Origin: Maricaulis maris
Lineage (GTDB): Bacteria > Pseudomonadota > Alphaproteobacteria > Caulobacterales > Maricaulaceae
Reading direction: 5' to 3'
DNA length: 64,000 nt
NCBI RefSeq assembly: GCF_036322705.1
Contig: NZ_AP027270.1
Location: 2,295,501-2,359,500, forward strand
This document shows positions 42,024 to 51,919 of this stretch, one piece after another. Made by a program: the position numbers and the translations under genes. The notes under the pieces are model-generated. The model made no database searches. It saw nothing but the letters and a program-made list of their open reading frames with translations, and was not told where the DNA came from. The first letter of the stretch is position 1. Each line of letters begins with the position of its first letter.

Positions 42024-42334
42024 CTCCAACCCCGTCCATCAGGGGCGCTCCTCCGATATGGGGCGCGCAGACGAACAGACAACACTAAACCCGTAAACAT
42101 CACCCGAATGCGAGACAAAAGCGCCGAAATTCAGGCGGCGTAACCAGTCGACTGCAGTCTGTTGTATCCGGGCACCGGTTTTTGCGGCCCCGTGCCCCTG
42201 CAGCGTATTCGCGGTCCTCACCTGGTGGCTTTCAGCAACACCCGGTCCGGACGCGAGCGGCCGGAATAAAATAAGAGTGCGCATCATGCCGTCCGGGACC
42301 GGTCAGGAACCGGCCCCGGATCAGCGTGATGTCA
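42024..42334. other. Intergenic stretch without a convincing gene
   Basis: About 310 bases between the small membrane protein and the gcvPB stop. It holds two GC-rich hairpins: GGGCAC/GTGCCC (42170-42175 and 42192-42197) and an 11-base stem with one mismatch (42293-42303 with 42309-42319). The latter lies just past gcvPB and could help end that transcript, though no T-run follows directly. Short frames here look like noise. Confidence 0.5.
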
Positions 42335-43924
42335 CTATTCCGCCGCTTCGACGGTCTCGACCGGCGGGGTCCAGCGCAGAACCGGCTGGCGCGCCGCACG
42401 AGTCTCGTCGAGCCGCGTGGTCGGCGCGTGGACGGGGGCCGCGAGGAAGCGGTCCTTGTCGCCAGCCTTGGCGGCCAGCGCGAGCGCTTCGAGCACCTCG
42501 ATAAAGCGATCAAGACCGCTCATCGATTCGGTCTCGGTCGGCTCGATCAGCATGGCACCGTGAACGACCAGCGGGAAATACATGGTCATCGGGTGATAGC
42601 CCTCGTCGATCATCGCCTTGGCGAAATCGAGCGTGGTCACGCCGGTGTCCTTGAGGAAGCGGTCATCAAACAGCGCCTCGTGCATGCAGGTGCCGTCATA
42701 GGCCGTCGTCATGACGTGCTTGAGACGGGCCTGGATGTAGTTGGCGTTGAGCACGGCATCCTCGGCGACCTGGCGCAGACCGTCCGAACCATGGCTCATC
42801 ATGTAGGTGAGCGCGCGGGTGAACATGCCCATCTGGCCATGGAAGGCTGCCATGCGACCGAAGGGATCGCCCTCGGCATCGTCCATGTTCTCAACGAGGT
42901 CCCAGCCACCCTTCTCGGTCTGCACGACGTAGGGAACCGGGGCGTGCGGCGCGAGCGCCTCGGACAGGACCGTCGGACCGGAACCGGGGCCACCACCGCC
43001 ATGCGGGGTGGAGAAGGTCTTGTGCAGGTTGATGTGCATGGCGTCGACGCCGAGATCGCCCGGGCGGACCCGGCCGACAATGGCGTTGAAATTGGCGCCG
43101 TCGCAGTAGAAATAGCCGCCCGCTTCGTGGATCAGGTCGGCGATCTCGCGGATATCCCGCTCGAACAGGCCACACGTGTTGGGATTGGTCAGCATGATGC
43201 CGGCGACATCATCACCGAGCTTGGCCTTAAAGGCCTCCATGTCGACGCGGCCGGTCTTGTCGGCCGGGATCTCGTCGACCGTGAAGCCACACTGCACGGC
43301 GGTTGCCGGATTGGTACCGTGGGCGCTTTCCGGAACGAGGACACGGCGACGGCCGGTCTCGCCGTCGGCATCGAGCTTGGCGCGGATCGCCATCATGCCG
43401 CAGAACTCGCCATGCGCACCGGCTTTCGGCGACATCGCCACGGCCGGCATGTTGGTCAGCGTCATCAGCCAGTGAGCCAGTTCACCCATCAGCTGGTAGG
43501 CGCCCTGAACGGTCGCGACCGGCTGCAGCGGGTGCACATCGGCGAAGCCCGGAAGGCGGGCCATTTTCTCGTTGAGACGCGGATTGTGCTTCATCGTGCA
43601 CGAACCGAGCGGGTAGAGACCCAGATCGATCGCGTAATTCTTGCGCGACAGACGCACGTAATGGCGCATGGTCTCCGGTTCGGCGAGGCCGGGCAGACCG
43701 ATTTCGGCCTTGCGCTCAAGCCCGCCAAGACGGGTTGCGCTGCCTTTGGGCTCCGGCAGGTCAACCCCGCAGCGATCCAGACCGCCGCGCTCGAAGATCA
43801 GTGGTTCGGCCTGGTCCAGACCGCGGCTGCCGGAGATGGTGTCGGCATAACCACCGGTCGCCATGTTGTCGGCGGCGATGGTCGCGGCCATGCGGGTCGG
43901 ACGTCCTTGTGTGTTCATGCCCAT
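42335..43924 (-). CDS. gcvPB: Glycine dehydrogenase (decarboxylating) subunit 2
   Basis: 529 residues (the ATG at 43918, two codons later, is equally possible). This is the catalytic half of the two-subunit P-protein: INLHKTFSTPHGGGGPGSGP holds the PLP-binding lysine (about residue 302), preceded by FNAIVGRVRPGDLGVDAMHI. GSCTMKHNPRLNEKMARL near residue 110 is also a family block. It decarboxylates glycine and passes the aminomethyl group to GcvH. It starts one base after the gcvPA stop. Last gene of the operon. Confidence 0.96.
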   Translation of the reverse strand: MGMNTQGRPTRMAATIAADNMATGGYADTISGSRGLDQAEPLIFERGGLDRCGVDLPEPKGSATRLGGLERKAEIGLPGLAEPETMRHYVRLSRKNYAIDLGLYPLGSCTMKHNPRLNEKMARLPGFADVHPLQPVATVQGAYQLMGELAHWLMTLTNMPAVAMSPKAGAHGEFCGMMAIRAKLDADGETGRRRVLVPESAHGTNPATAVQCGFTVDEIPADKTGRVDMEAFKAKLGDDVAGIMLTNPNTCGLFERDIREIADLIHEAGGYFYCDGANFNAIVGRVRPGDLGVDAMHINLHKTFSTPHGGGGPGSGPTVLSEALAPHAPVPYVVQTEKGGWDLVENMDDAEGDPFGRMAAFHGQMGMFTRALTYMMSHGSDGLRQVAEDAVLNANYIQARLKHVMTTAYDGTCMHEALFDDRFLKDTGVTTLDFAKAMIDEGYHPMTMYFPLVVHGAMLIEPTETESMSGLDRFIEVLEALALAAKAGDKDRFLAAPVHAPTTRLDETRAARQPVLRWTPPVETVEAAE

Positions 43925-43925
43925 C

Positions 43926-45269
43926 TTACAGCACTCCAGCCAGAGCTTTCGCGAAGACGGCGATGTCTTCCGGCGTATTGGTTTCGGTCGCGGCGACGAT
44001 CAGATAATTCTCGAAGCGCCCCGGATAGAGGCGGCTGGCGGGGACACCGCCCAGCACGCCGACCTTGGCGAGATCGTCGACCACATCCGCCGCCGGACGC
44101 GACAGCAGCAGGGTGAACTCGTTGAAGAAGGTCTCGTTGACGATCTCGACACCCGGCACACCCGACAGCGCGTCGGCCAGCTCGCAGGCGGTCTCGTGGT
44201 TGAGACGGGCCAGCGTGGTCAGCCCCTTCTCGCCCAGCAGCGTCATGTGGATGGTCCAGGCCAGCGCACACAGACCGGAATTGGTGCAGATGTTCGAGGT
44301 CGCCTTGTCGCGGCGGATATGCTGCTCGCGGGTCGACAGGGTCAGCACGAAACCGCGGCGACCGTCGGCATCGACGGTTTCCCCGGCCAGGCGGCCCGGC
44401 ATCTGGCGGATGAAGCGGCGATCATCCTTGCAGGCGAACAGGCCGACATAGGGACCACCGAAGTTGAGGCCAACGCCGATCGACTGGCCCTCACCGACGG
44501 CAATGTCGGCACCCATGTGACCGGGTGCCTCGACCAGGCCGAGCGAGACCGCTTCCGTGAAGACAGCAATGACCAGGGCGCCCTTCTCGTGGGCAATCCG
44601 CGAGACTTCGCGCAGATCATGCAGGCGGCCGAAAATGTCCGGCGTCTGGATGACCACGCAGGAGGTGGTGTCGTCGATCTCGGCGATCACGGCGTCCAGA
44701 TCGGCGGGCGCTGCATCGGTGACGGTGATCTCGACGTCGGAATACTTGGCCAGCGTCCTCGACGCCTCGACATAATGCGGGTGAACCGAACCGGCCATGA
44801 CGGCCTTGTTCCGGCGCGTGACGCGGGCTGCCATCATGACCGCCTCGGCGCAGGCCGTGGAGCCGTCATACATGGAGGCATTGGCCACATCCATGCCGGT
44901 CAGGAGCGCCACCTGGGTCTGGAATTCAAACAGGGTCTGCAAGGTCCCCTGCGAGATCTCCGGCTGGTAGGGCGTATAGGCGGTCAGGAATTCCGAGCGC
45001 TGGATCAAATGATCCACGGTCGCCGGGACGTGGTGCTTGTAAGCGCCCGCCCCCACAAAGAACGGCGCATGGCTGGCGGCGATATTGCGCGAGGCCATGG
45101 CCGACAGGGTGCGTTCGACCTGCAGCTCGGTCTGCCGGGTCGGCAGATCGATCAGGCCATCCAGCCGCGCCGCTTCCGGCACATCGGTGAACAGGTCATC
45201 GATGGAGGCCACGCCGATCGCATCGAGCATGGCCTTCCGGTCAGTATCTGTGTGGGGGAGGTATCGCAT
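43926..45269 (-). CDS. gcvPA: Glycine dehydrogenase (decarboxylating) subunit 1
   Basis: 447 residues starting [20 protein letters not shown], the standard N-terminus of the P-protein alpha half. [20 protein letters not shown] and [18 protein letters not shown] follow. It shares the PLP fold with GcvPB but lacks the lysine. The two form an alpha2-beta2 enzyme. It lies 13 bases after gcvH. The split form is typical of many alphaproteobacteria and Gram-positives, where E. coli has one chain. Confidence 0.96.
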   Translation of the reverse strand: MRYLPHTDTDRKAMLDAIGVASIDDLFTDVPEAARLDGLIDLPTRQTELQVERTLSAMASRNIAASHAPFFVGAGAYKHHVPATVDHLIQRSEFLTAYTPYQPEISQGTLQTLFEFQTQVALLTGMDVANASMYDGSTACAEAVMMAARVTRRNKAVMAGSVHPHYVEASRTLAKYSDVEITVTDAAPADLDAVIAEIDDTTSCVVIQTPDIFGRLHDLREVSRIAHEKGALVIAVFTEAVSLGLVEAPGHMGADIAVGEGQSIGVGLNFGGPYVGLFACKDDRRFIRQMPGRLAGETVDADGRRGFVLTLSTREQHIRRDKATSNICTNSGLCALAWTIHMTLLGEKGLTTLARLNHETACELADALSGVPGVEIVNETFFNEFTLLLSRPAADVVDDLAKVGVLGGVPASRLYPGRFENYLIVAATETNTPEDIAVFAKALAGVL

Positions 45270-45282
45270 CAGGTCTCGCCTT

Positions 45283-45648
45283 TTATGCGGTGTGGGCGTT
45301 ATAGGCGGCTTCGTCCATCAGGCCGTCGAGCTGGGACGCGTCGGAGAGCTTGATCTTGACGAACCAGCCGGCGCCGGACGGGTCTTCATTGACGGTGGCC
45401 GGCTCGCCTTCGAGGGCGTCATTGATGGCGGTGATCTCGCCATCGACCGGGGCATAGACTTCCGAGGCGGCCTTGACCGACTCGACGACAGCGAACTCGT
45501 CGCCCTTGCTCACGGCCTTGCCGACTTCCGGCAGTTCGACGAAGACGACATCGCCGAGCTGGTTGGCGGCGAAGCCGGTAATGCCGACCGTGGCGATGTC
45601 GCCATCGACGGTGATCCACTCATGGTCTTCGGTGTAGCGTGTGGTCAT
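45283..45648 (-). CDS. gcvH: Glycine cleavage system H protein
   Basis: 121 residues of lipoyl-domain fold. The lipoylated lysine is Lys59 in [14 protein letters not shown], and the N-terminus [12 protein letters not shown] is the family signature. It carries the aminomethyl group between P- and T-proteins and is reoxidised by lipoamide dehydrogenase. It follows gcvT by 35 bases. Confidence 0.97.
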   Translation of the reverse strand: MTTRYTEDHEWITVDGDIATVGITGFAANQLGDVVFVELPEVGKAVSKGDEFAVVESVKAASEVYAPVDGEITAINDALEGEPATVNEDPSGAGWFVKIKLSDASQLDGLMDEAAYNAHTA

Positions 45649-45683
45649 GGGTTTTCTCCTGCCCCTGGAAAGGATATCGGGCT

Positions 45684-46781
45684 TCAGCCCCGATAGAAAT
45701 TCGCCGGAACGAACGGCAATTTGGTGATGGTGGCGACGCGCGGCTTGCCGCGCACGAGGATGTCGACCTCGGTGCCCGGCGCCATGAAATCGCGATTCAC
45801 ATAGCCCATCGCCACCGGACCATTCACGGTCGGACCGAAGCCGCCGGAGGTCACGATGCCGATGATATTGCCGGACTTGTCGGCGATCTCGGCGCCTTCG
45901 CGGGCCGGAGCGCCGGTGAGCGTCAGGCCGACCCGCTTCTGGCAGGTCTTCTCTTCGATCTGCTTGGCGATCACGTCGGCACCGGGGAAGTCGGCGCGCT
46001 CGCGTCGTGACTTGGCCAGGGCCCAGATCAGGGAGGCCTCAACCGCCGTGCGGTTTTCGTCCATGTCATGACCATAAAGGCAGAGACCGGCCTCCAGGCG
46101 CAGGCTGTCGCGGGCGCCCAGGCCGATGGCCTCGACCTCGTTCTGCGCCAGCAGGAGGCGCGCAATACGCTCGGCATCGGCCTCGGGAATGGAAATCTCG
46201 AACCCGTCCTCGCCGGTATAGCCGGAGCGCGAGATCAGAACCTCAGTGCCGTCCAGCGTGAACTCGCCGCATTGCATGAAGACCATCTTGCAGGCGTCCG
46301 GGCAGAGCCGGGCCATGACGTCCTTGGCCGCCGGCCCCTGCAGCGCCAGCAGCGCGCGCTCGGGGATGCGGGTCAGTGTGCCCTTGCCGGCCGTCGCGGC
46401 CTCGATATGGGCGAAATCAGCGTCCTTGGTAGCCGCATTGACGACCAGATAGACACCCTCGCCGTCCGGGCGCGAGACCATCAGGTCGTCGCGAATGCCG
46501 CCGCGCTCATTGGGAAGGAGGGTGTATTTCTGCTCGCCGGCGCCGATCTCGGAGAGGTCACAGGTCAGCAGCGCTTCGAGCGCGCCCTCATCGCCGACAT
46601 AGCGCGCCTGGCCCATGTGGGAGACGTCGAACAGGCCGGCCTGCTCGCGGCAATGCTTGTGCTCGCCCATGATGCCGAGCGGATACTGGACCGGCATGTC
46701 ATAGCCGGCGAACGGCACCATCTTGCCGCCAAGCTCGACATGGAGGGCGTGAAGCGGGGTCTTGTGAAGCGTTTCGGTCAT
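45684..46781 (-). CDS. gcvT: Aminomethyltransferase (glycine cleavage T protein)
   Basis: 365 residues from the ATG at 46781, with AAGGA seven bases upstream. Family blocks: [48 protein letters not shown] and the C-terminal barrel with [14 protein letters not shown]. It transfers the one-carbon unit to tetrahydrofolate and releases ammonia. First gene of gcvT-H-PA-PB, about 20 bases past the predicted expression platform of a glycine riboswitch. Confidence 0.96.
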   Translation of the reverse strand: MTETLHKTPLHALHVELGGKMVPFAGYDMPVQYPLGIMGEHKHCREQAGLFDVSHMGQARYVGDEGALEALLTCDLSEIGAGEQKYTLLPNERGGIRDDLMVSRPDGEGVYLVVNAATKDADFAHIEAATAGKGTLTRIPERALLALQGPAAKDVMARLCPDACKMVFMQCGEFTLDGTEVLISRSGYTGEDGFEISIPEADAERIARLLLAQNEVEAIGLGARDSLRLEAGLCLYGHDMDENRTAVEASLIWALAKSRRERADFPGADVIAKQIEEKTCQKRVGLTLTGAPAREGAEIADKSGNIIGIVTSGGFGPTVNGPVAMGYVNRDFMAPGTEVDILVRGKPRVATITKLPFVPANFYRG

Positions 46782-46800
46782 GTCGGGTCCTTGCAAGGGT

Positions 46801-46840
46801 GCGATCCTGCAAACCCCTTAAAGGCTTGCAAGCTGATCGC
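46801..46840 (-). promoter_or_regulatory. Riboswitch expression platform: hairpin before gcvT
   Basis: Arms GCGATC and GATCGC (46801-46806 and 46835-46840) with inner pairing TGCAAACC to GGCTTGCA (one mismatch) form a long hairpin just upstream of the gcvT ribosome binding site. The site itself lies in a perfect palindrome CCTTGCAAGG (46789-46798), which may pair alternatively. No T-run follows, so control of translation is more likely than termination. Inference from base pairing by eye. Confidence 0.5.
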
Positions 46841-47057
46841 CCCCGCTGTCCCGAGAACCTGAGAGATTCCGTGCGAGCCGTCATGTCCCCCGATCGGGAC
46901 CAGCCGCACTTGCTCCGTCGGTGGGGCAAGAGACTGATCCCTCACCCACTTTCCAGCGTTTTACTCGTCCGCGGTCCCTTGGCCTGAGCGTTTCCGGGGC
47001 GGTTGCGCCTTCGGCGCCGGCATATTCGCCGGTCTCTCCCGCGGGGAGATAGGTCCC
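46815..47057 (-). ncRNA. Tandem glycine riboswitch upstream of gcvT
   Basis: Read on the minus strand, aptamer 1 shows GCGGGAGAGACC, then CGCCGAAGGCGCAACCGCC, GGAAACGCTCAGG, CCAAGGGACCGCGG and CGCTGGAAAG. Aptamer 2 shows a CACCGACGGAGCAAG counterpart, TCTCTCAGGTTCTCGGGACAG. These are the conserved blocks of the two glycine-binding aptamers. Glycine binding normally turns on gcv genes. The whole element fills the gap between the riboswitch-controlled gcvT and the secreted protein at 47.1 kb. Boundaries are approximate. Confidence 0.9.
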
Positions 47058-47150
47058 GTTTCGCCCGGTTTCATGCGGGTTTCACGATTGAGCCGGACTG
47101 TATGATTCCGCGGCCCGGAGTCAATGTCGCGCGACCGTGAAATCGCGATT

Positions 47151-47537
47151 TTACTCGCTTGGATAGGCCAGCGAGACACAGCCTGTGAGCGCCGTCTGGA
47201 GATAGGAGGTGAATTGCGCCTGGATGGCGGGATCCATCGCCCCGGCCTCGCTGGCCGCCGCATCCCGCGCCGCTTCCCAGTCCTCGATCATCCCCTGCTC
47301 GCGGATGGCGCCCTGCGAGCCCAGCGCGAAGGCCCGATAAACGGCCGGACTGGTCTGCTCGCGCAGGCTGTCATCAAAGCAGACGCAGAACGCGGTATAA
47401 TCGTCGGGCTCACCGCCGCCATAGCCGACCTGCTGGATCCGGCAGGCCTGCTGCATCCAGACCGAATGCTGTTCCGGATCGTTCGAGAACTCGGTCGACG
47501 AAACGGCAAGAACACTGGCGATAAGGCTGGCAATCAT
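47151..47537 (-). CDS. Small cysteine-containing protein, probably exported
   Basis: 128 residues. The N-terminus MIASLIASVLAVSSTEF is hydrophobic and could be a short signal peptide or anchor. The rest is helical and acidic with cysteines at about 32, 51, 53 and 119 (ACRIQQVG, FCVCFDD, GCVSLAYP). I recognise no family. It is downstream of argS by 75 bases on the same strand and 90 bases before the glycine riboswitch, so it could share the argS transcript. Codon use is normal for the region. Confidence 0.55.
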   Translation of the reverse strand: MIASLIASVLAVSSTEFSNDPEQHSVWMQQACRIQQVGYGGGEPDDYTAFCVCFDDSLREQTSPAVYRAFALGSQGAIREQGMIEDWEAARDAAASEAGAMDPAIQAQFTSYLQTALTGCVSLAYPSE

Positions 47538-47612
47538 GGCGGGGCTCCTCGGTCTGCGAATCGAGATTAGCGGAAGCCGAGCCTTTTGCCCTCCCCCGAA
47601 CAGGGGACAGCC

Positions 47613-49379
47613 CTACATCCGCTCTGGTGCCTCGAGCCCGACGAGGTGCAGACACAGTTCAAGCTGCTTCAGGGTCGCTTGCGCCAGCGCCAAGCGGGAG
47701 GCTTTCACGGCGTCGTCCTCGGCGACCAGGACCGGGCAGGCCGCGTAGAATTTGGAGAAGGCCTGGGCGAGCGTGAAAGCGTGGTCACAGATCGCGTTGG
47801 GCGCCCGGTTCTCGACCGCATGGTCGAGCGCGGCACCGAAGGCGTCGAGACAGAGCACGAGATCGCGCTCCTCGGTTGCCTCGACAAGGATCTTGCCCGG
47901 CTTTACCCCGGCCTCTTCGGCCCGGCGCATGAGCGATTTCACGCGCACGGCGGCATAGAGGAGATAAGGACCGGTCTTGCCTTCAAAGCTGGTGAAACGG
48001 TCCAGGTCGAAGACGTAGTTCGTGGTCCGGTAATTCTGCAGATCAGCGAACTTGATCGCCGCCAGGCCGACCATGCGGGCGACGCGGTCATGCTCGTCAG
48101 CGCCGACATCGGCGGCGAGACCCGCCTCCTTGAGGCGTTCATCGGCGCGCTCGATGGCGCTGGAGATCAGGTCGGCGAGACGGAAGGTACCACCATCGCG
48201 GGTGCGCAGGCGCTTGCCGTCCTTGCCGTTGACGGTGCCGAATTTCACATGCTCCAGCGCGCCCTCGGCCGCCAGGCCGGCCTTCTCGGCAGCGCGGAAG
48301 ACTTGTTCGAAATGGTCCGACTGCGCCAGATCGACGACATAGAGCGTCAGATCCGGGCCGACCGACTGCTTGCGGTCGAGAATGGTGGCCAGATCCGTCG
48401 TGCCATAGAGCGAGGCCCCGCCCGACGTCACCAGGATCAGCGGGGCCAGCTCCTTCTTGTCGCCCTCGCGGGCCACACGCACGACCCAGGCACCCTCGCT
48501 CTGCTCGGCGACGCCGCGCGCCTTGAAGTCCTCGACCAGACCGGGAATGAGCGGATCGACATCGCTCTCACCCTTCCACAGGTCAAAATGCACCCCCAGC
48601 GCCCCGAAATCGCGTTTCAGCGCGGCGACCGAGACCTCGATGAAGTGACGCAGCAGGGCCCGATAGCCGGCGCGGCCGGCTTGCAGCTCGGCCGTTGCGG
48701 CGCGCGACAGCTCGAGGCGGGCCGGATCGGCCTTGGCCTTGCCGGAGGCCTGCGGGTATAGGCGCGCCAGATCCTCGATATCGACCGGCGGCTCCGACGG
48801 ATAGTCGCCTTTGTGGTCGGCATCGAAATAGACGAGACCCGGCTGTTCCTCGCGCAATTCGGTGATCAGATGGCCCATCTGCAGGCCCCAGTCGCCAAGA
48901 TGGATATCGGAGACCACCGTGTCGCCACGGAAGCGGAAGAGCCGCTGCAGGCTGTCACCCAGGACCGAGGACCGCAGGTGTCCGACATGCATCGGCTTGG
49001 CGACATTCGGCCCGCCGAAATCGATCATCACCGTCTTCGGGGCGTCCGTGACCGGTGCGCCGGCACGGTCATCGGCCGCGATCTCGGCGGCGCGCTCGGC
49101 ATAGAGATACTCGGCCGGACGCAGATTGATGAAGCCGGGGCCGGCGATCTCGGCCGCGCCGATCTGCGGCAGACCGTGCAGGCTCTCGATCAGCTTGGTC
49201 GCCAGCTCGCGCGGATTGGTCTTCGCCTGCTTGGCCGCCGGCATGGCACCATTGCACTGGAAGGGGAAGACTTCCGGATTCTGCTTGGACGGGGTCACAC
49301 GGCCCAGTTCGCGCGGAAGCTCGAGGGAAGCAAACGCGTCGCCCAGCACAGTGCTGAGCTGATCGGCAATCGAGGGCAT
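47613..49379 (-). CDS. argS: Arginyl-tRNA synthetase
   Basis: 588 residues, usual length. The class I HIGH motif is PMHVGHLRSS (residues 129-138), preceded by FGGPNVAKPM. The KMSKS equivalent is the GKRLRTRDGG segment. The C-terminal DALR anticodon-binding domain ends at LVGLEAPERM. The N-terminal tRNA-binding domain begins MPSIADQLSTVL. It starts four bases after the stop of a lipoprotein gene and is probably cotranscribed with it. Confidence 0.96.
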   Translation of the reverse strand: MPSIADQLSTVLGDAFASLELPRELGRVTPSKQNPEVFPFQCNGAMPAAKQAKTNPRELATKLIESLHGLPQIGAAEIAGPGFINLRPAEYLYAERAAEIAADDRAGAPVTDAPKTVMIDFGGPNVAKPMHVGHLRSSVLGDSLQRLFRFRGDTVVSDIHLGDWGLQMGHLITELREEQPGLVYFDADHKGDYPSEPPVDIEDLARLYPQASGKAKADPARLELSRAATAELQAGRAGYRALLRHFIEVSVAALKRDFGALGVHFDLWKGESDVDPLIPGLVEDFKARGVAEQSEGAWVVRVAREGDKKELAPLILVTSGGASLYGTTDLATILDRKQSVGPDLTLYVVDLAQSDHFEQVFRAAEKAGLAAEGALEHVKFGTVNGKDGKRLRTRDGGTFRLADLISSAIERADERLKEAGLAADVGADEHDRVARMVGLAAIKFADLQNYRTTNYVFDLDRFTSFEGKTGPYLLYAAVRVKSLMRRAEEAGVKPGKILVEATEERDLVLCLDAFGAALDHAVENRAPNAICDHAFTLAQAFSKFYAACPVLVAEDDAVKASRLALAQATLKQLELCLHLVGLEAPERM

Positions 49380-49383
49380 GTGT

Positions 49384-49977
49384 CTAGTCCTGGCCGGCTG
49401 CCACGCGGAAACGCTGGCCGGAGCGGTTGAAGGCGATCTGTTCCGGCGTCAGCTCAAAGCCGACGAGGATCTCGAAATTGACGCCCGAGGTTCCCTCATT
49501 GGCGCGCGGGATGGAGATCGCGTCGATGGTCTCGGTCAGGAAGACGCGATCCTGGTCAGGCGCAAAGCGCACGCGGATCGGGTAGACCTCCTTGGCCATC
49601 ACGGCCATGTCGCGGCGGGTGACGGCGACGAAATACTCATAGGTCCGCTCACTGCCCTCGGCGGCCGGGCCGCGGCCAAAGCCGAAATCGATTTCCAGAT
49701 TGGCAAGGATCGGGCGCTCGCCGTAATAGCTGCACAGCGAGCGCACAGCCAGCACCTCACCGGTGAAGCCGATATTCTCGTAGGCGACTTCGCCGGCGCG
49801 CAGCTCGACAAGACGGTGCGCGTCATACAACGACATGGCGGACGGGCACGGGCCGATATTGGGGACCGGGTCCGCAAACACTTGCTGCACGCTCTGGCAG
49901 GAGGACAGCAGACCGGCCAGGGCGGCGACAGCGGCAAGAGAGCGCACGGATTTGAACGACGCGGATTTGAACGACAT
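49384..49977 (-). CDS. Conserved-looking lipoprotein upstream of argS
   Basis: 197 residues. The signal [17 protein letters not shown] has lipobox LSSC (Cys 27). The mature part is rich in beta structure, for example [21 protein letters not shown] and [24 protein letters not shown] recall similar unnamed lipoproteins in alphaproteobacteria but no function. It lies four bases before argS and divergent from ispH, with about 110 bases between their starts. Confidence 0.7.
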   Translation of the reverse strand: MSFKSASFKSVRSLAAVAALAGLLSSCQSVQQVFADPVPNIGPCPSAMSLYDAHRLVELRAGEVAYENIGFTGEVLAVRSLCSYYGERPILANLEIDFGFGRGPAAEGSERTYEYFVAVTRRDMAVMAKEVYPIRVRFAPDQDRVFLTETIDAISIPRANEGTSGVNFEILVGFELTPEQIAFNRSGQRFRVAAGQD

Positions 49978-50090
49978 TGTGTACTACCTGTCCTGGAAAC
50001 AGACCCGGCCGCTGGCTTGGGACCGGGCTCTTTGTTAGGACGGTCATACGATGGAGATGCCGCTTCCGCAACGCCATCGCTGAAGGAGAG

Positions 50091-51047
50091 ATGAGCGTGA
50101 CTGCCACCCCCCGCCCCCCGCTGACCATCCTGCGCGCTGCACCGCGCGGTTTCTGCGCCGGTGTCGACCGGGCCATCCAGATTGTCGAGCGCGCGATCGA
50201 GCGCTTCGGTGCGCCGGTCTATGTCCGCCACGAGATCGTCCACAACCGGCACGTGGTGGAGCGTCTGGAAGCGCTCGGCGCGGTCTTTGTCGAGGAACTC
50301 GATGAGTGTCCGACCGACCGCCCGGTGGTGTTCTCGGCGCATGGCGTGGCCAAGGCCGTGCCCGCCGAAGCACAACGCCGCGAGATGATCTATGTCGACG
50401 CCACCTGCCCGCTGGTCTCCAAGGTCCATGTCGAGGCAGAGCGTCATTTCGCCAATGGCGACGAGATCATCCTGATCGGCCATGCCGGTCACCCGGAAGT
50501 CGTCGGTACGATGGGACAATTGCCGGACGGCGCCATCCGCCTGGTCGAGACGGTCGAGGACGCGGCCCGCTTTGAACCCAAGGATCCGCAACGCATCGCC
50601 TTCGTGACCCAGACCACGCTCTCGGTCGATGACACCTCGGCCATCGTCGACGCCCTGCAGGCACGCTTCCCGAACATGAAGTCGCCGCACAAGGAAGACA
50701 TCTGCTATGCGACCACCAACCGCCAGGCCGCCGTCAAGGCGATGGCGCCGCGCAGCGATGTGGTCTTCGTGATCGGCTCGCCCAACTCATCCAACTCGGT
50801 CCGCCTGGTCGAGGTCGCCCAGCGCGCCGGCGCGCCGCATGCCGCCCTCGTCTCCTGCGCAGACGACGTGGACTGGGACAGGCTCGGCCCGATCCGGACC
50901 GTCGGCATCACCGCCGGCGCCTCGGCTCCGGAAGACCTGGTCGAGGGCCTCGTTGATGCCTTCCGCGCCCGTTACGAGGTGGCCCTTGAAGATATCCGGG
51001 TGACCGACGAAGATGTTGTCTTCAAGCTGCCGCGCATCGTGGCCTAG
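50091..51047 (+). CDS. ispH: 4-hydroxy-3-methylbut-2-enyl diphosphate reductase
   Basis: 318 residues from the ATG at 50091, with GAAGGAGAG directly upstream. The three cluster cysteines are Cys22 ([11 protein letters not shown]), Cys106 (DATCPLVSK) and Cys205 ([10 protein letters not shown]). [11 protein letters not shown] and [14 protein letters not shown] are also family blocks. It makes IPP and DMAPP in the last step of the methylerythritol pathway, whose kinase ispE is at 15 kb. The open frame upstream of 50091 lacks a start signal. DUF1801 and rnhA follow closely. Confidence 0.97.
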   Translation: MSVTATPRPPLTILRAAPRGFCAGVDRAIQIVERAIERFGAPVYVRHEIVHNRHVVERLEALGAVFVEELDECPTDRPVVFSAHGVAKAVPAEAQRREMIYVDATCPLVSKVHVEAERHFANGDEIILIGHAGHPEVVGTMGQLPDGAIRLVETVEDAARFEPKDPQRIAFVTQTTLSVDDTSAIVDALQARFPNMKSPHKEDICYATTNRQAAVKAMAPRSDVVFVIGSPNSSNSVRLVEVAQRAGAPHAALVSCADDVDWDRLGPIRTVGITAGASAPEDLVEGLVDAFRARYEVALEDIRVTDEDVVFKLPRIVA

Positions 51048-51059
51048 CCGAGACACAGC

Positions 51060-51479
51060 ATGGCCGCCAACAAGACCCAGCCGACCCCGGTCAGCCCGGC
51101 AGACTTCATCGAAACGGTCGAGCATCCGGTCCGCCGCGAGGACGCCCGCACCCTGCTCGCGCTGATGTCGCGGATCACCGGCTGGGAGGCGAAGATGTGG
51201 GGGCCGTCCATGATCGGCTTCGGGGAATACCACTATCGCTATGAGAGCGGCCGCGAGGGAGATTTCCTGCGCACCGGCTTCTCTCCGCGCAAGACCAGCA
51301 TGGTGGTCTACATCCTGCCGGGCTATGCGGACTACAGCGACACGCTGTCCTGGCTCGGCAAGCACAAGCTCGGGAAGTCCTGTCTCTACATCAACAAGCT
51401 GGCGGACATCGACCTGTCGGTTCTCGAAGAGCTGATCCGGGCCGGCCTCGACGACATGGAAAAGAAGTACCCGTTGTGA
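51060..51479 (+). CDS. DUF1801 (YdhG-like) protein
   Basis: 139 residues with the DUF1801 pattern: [31 protein letters not shown] and a C-terminal [20 protein letters not shown]. Several relatives resemble iron-chaperone-like or frataxin-fold proteins, but a role is not settled. It starts 12 bases after ispH and its stop overlaps the rnhA GTG by four bases (GTGA), so it is coupled to rnhA. Confidence 0.8.
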   Translation: MAANKTQPTPVSPADFIETVEHPVRREDARTLLALMSRITGWEAKMWGPSMIGFGEYHYRYESGREGDFLRTGFSPRKTSMVVYILPGYADYSDTLSWLGKHKLGKSCLYINKLADIDLSVLEELIRAGLDDMEKKYPL

Positions 51480-51919
51480 GCACGATCACCATCCACACCG
51501 ACGGCGCCTGTTCCGGCAATCCGGGCCCGGGCGGCTGGGGCGCCATCCTCGAATGGAACGGGCACCGCAAGGAGCTCAAGGGCGGCGAGCCGGACACGAC
51601 CAATAACCGGATGGAAATGCTGGCCGCGATCCGCGCCCTCGAAGCAATCCGGAAATCGGATCGCTCGGTCATCCTGATCACCGACAGCGTCTATCTGCGC
51701 GACGGGATCACCAAATGGATCCATGGCTGGAAACGGCGTGGCTGGAAAACCGCCGACAAGAAGCCGGTCAAGAATGTCGACCTCTGGCAGGCACTCGAGA
51801 CGCTGACGGCGCAGCACACGATCGAGTGGCGCTGGGTCAAGGGCCATGCCGGTGATCCGGGTAATGAACGCGCCGACGAGCTGGCCCGCGAAGGCCTTGC
51901 CGAAGCGCGCGGCCGCTAG
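51476..51919 (+). CDS. rnhA: Ribonuclease HI
   Basis: 147 residues starting with GTG. Catalytic acids: Asp9 ([12 protein letters not shown]), Glu47 ([10 protein letters not shown]), Asp70 (LITDSVYL) and the late Asp in GNERADELA. The basic handle [17 protein letters not shown] is intact. It degrades RNA in RNA-DNA hybrids. It ends in a shared CTAG where the convergent hybrid kinase gene also stops. With rnhB at 26 kb, the genome has both RNase H types. Confidence 0.97.
   Translation: MSTITIHTDGACSGNPGPGGWGAILEWNGHRKELKGGEPDTTNNRMEMLAAIRALEAIRKSDRSVILITDSVYLRDGITKWIHGWKRRGWKTADKKPVKNVDLWQALETLTAQHTIEWRWVKGHAGDPGNERADELAREGLAEARGR

Noticed and set aside
42039-42287. Short frames in the gap before gcvPB
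   Set aside because: No ribosome binding sites, no recognisable product, and hairpins fill the region.
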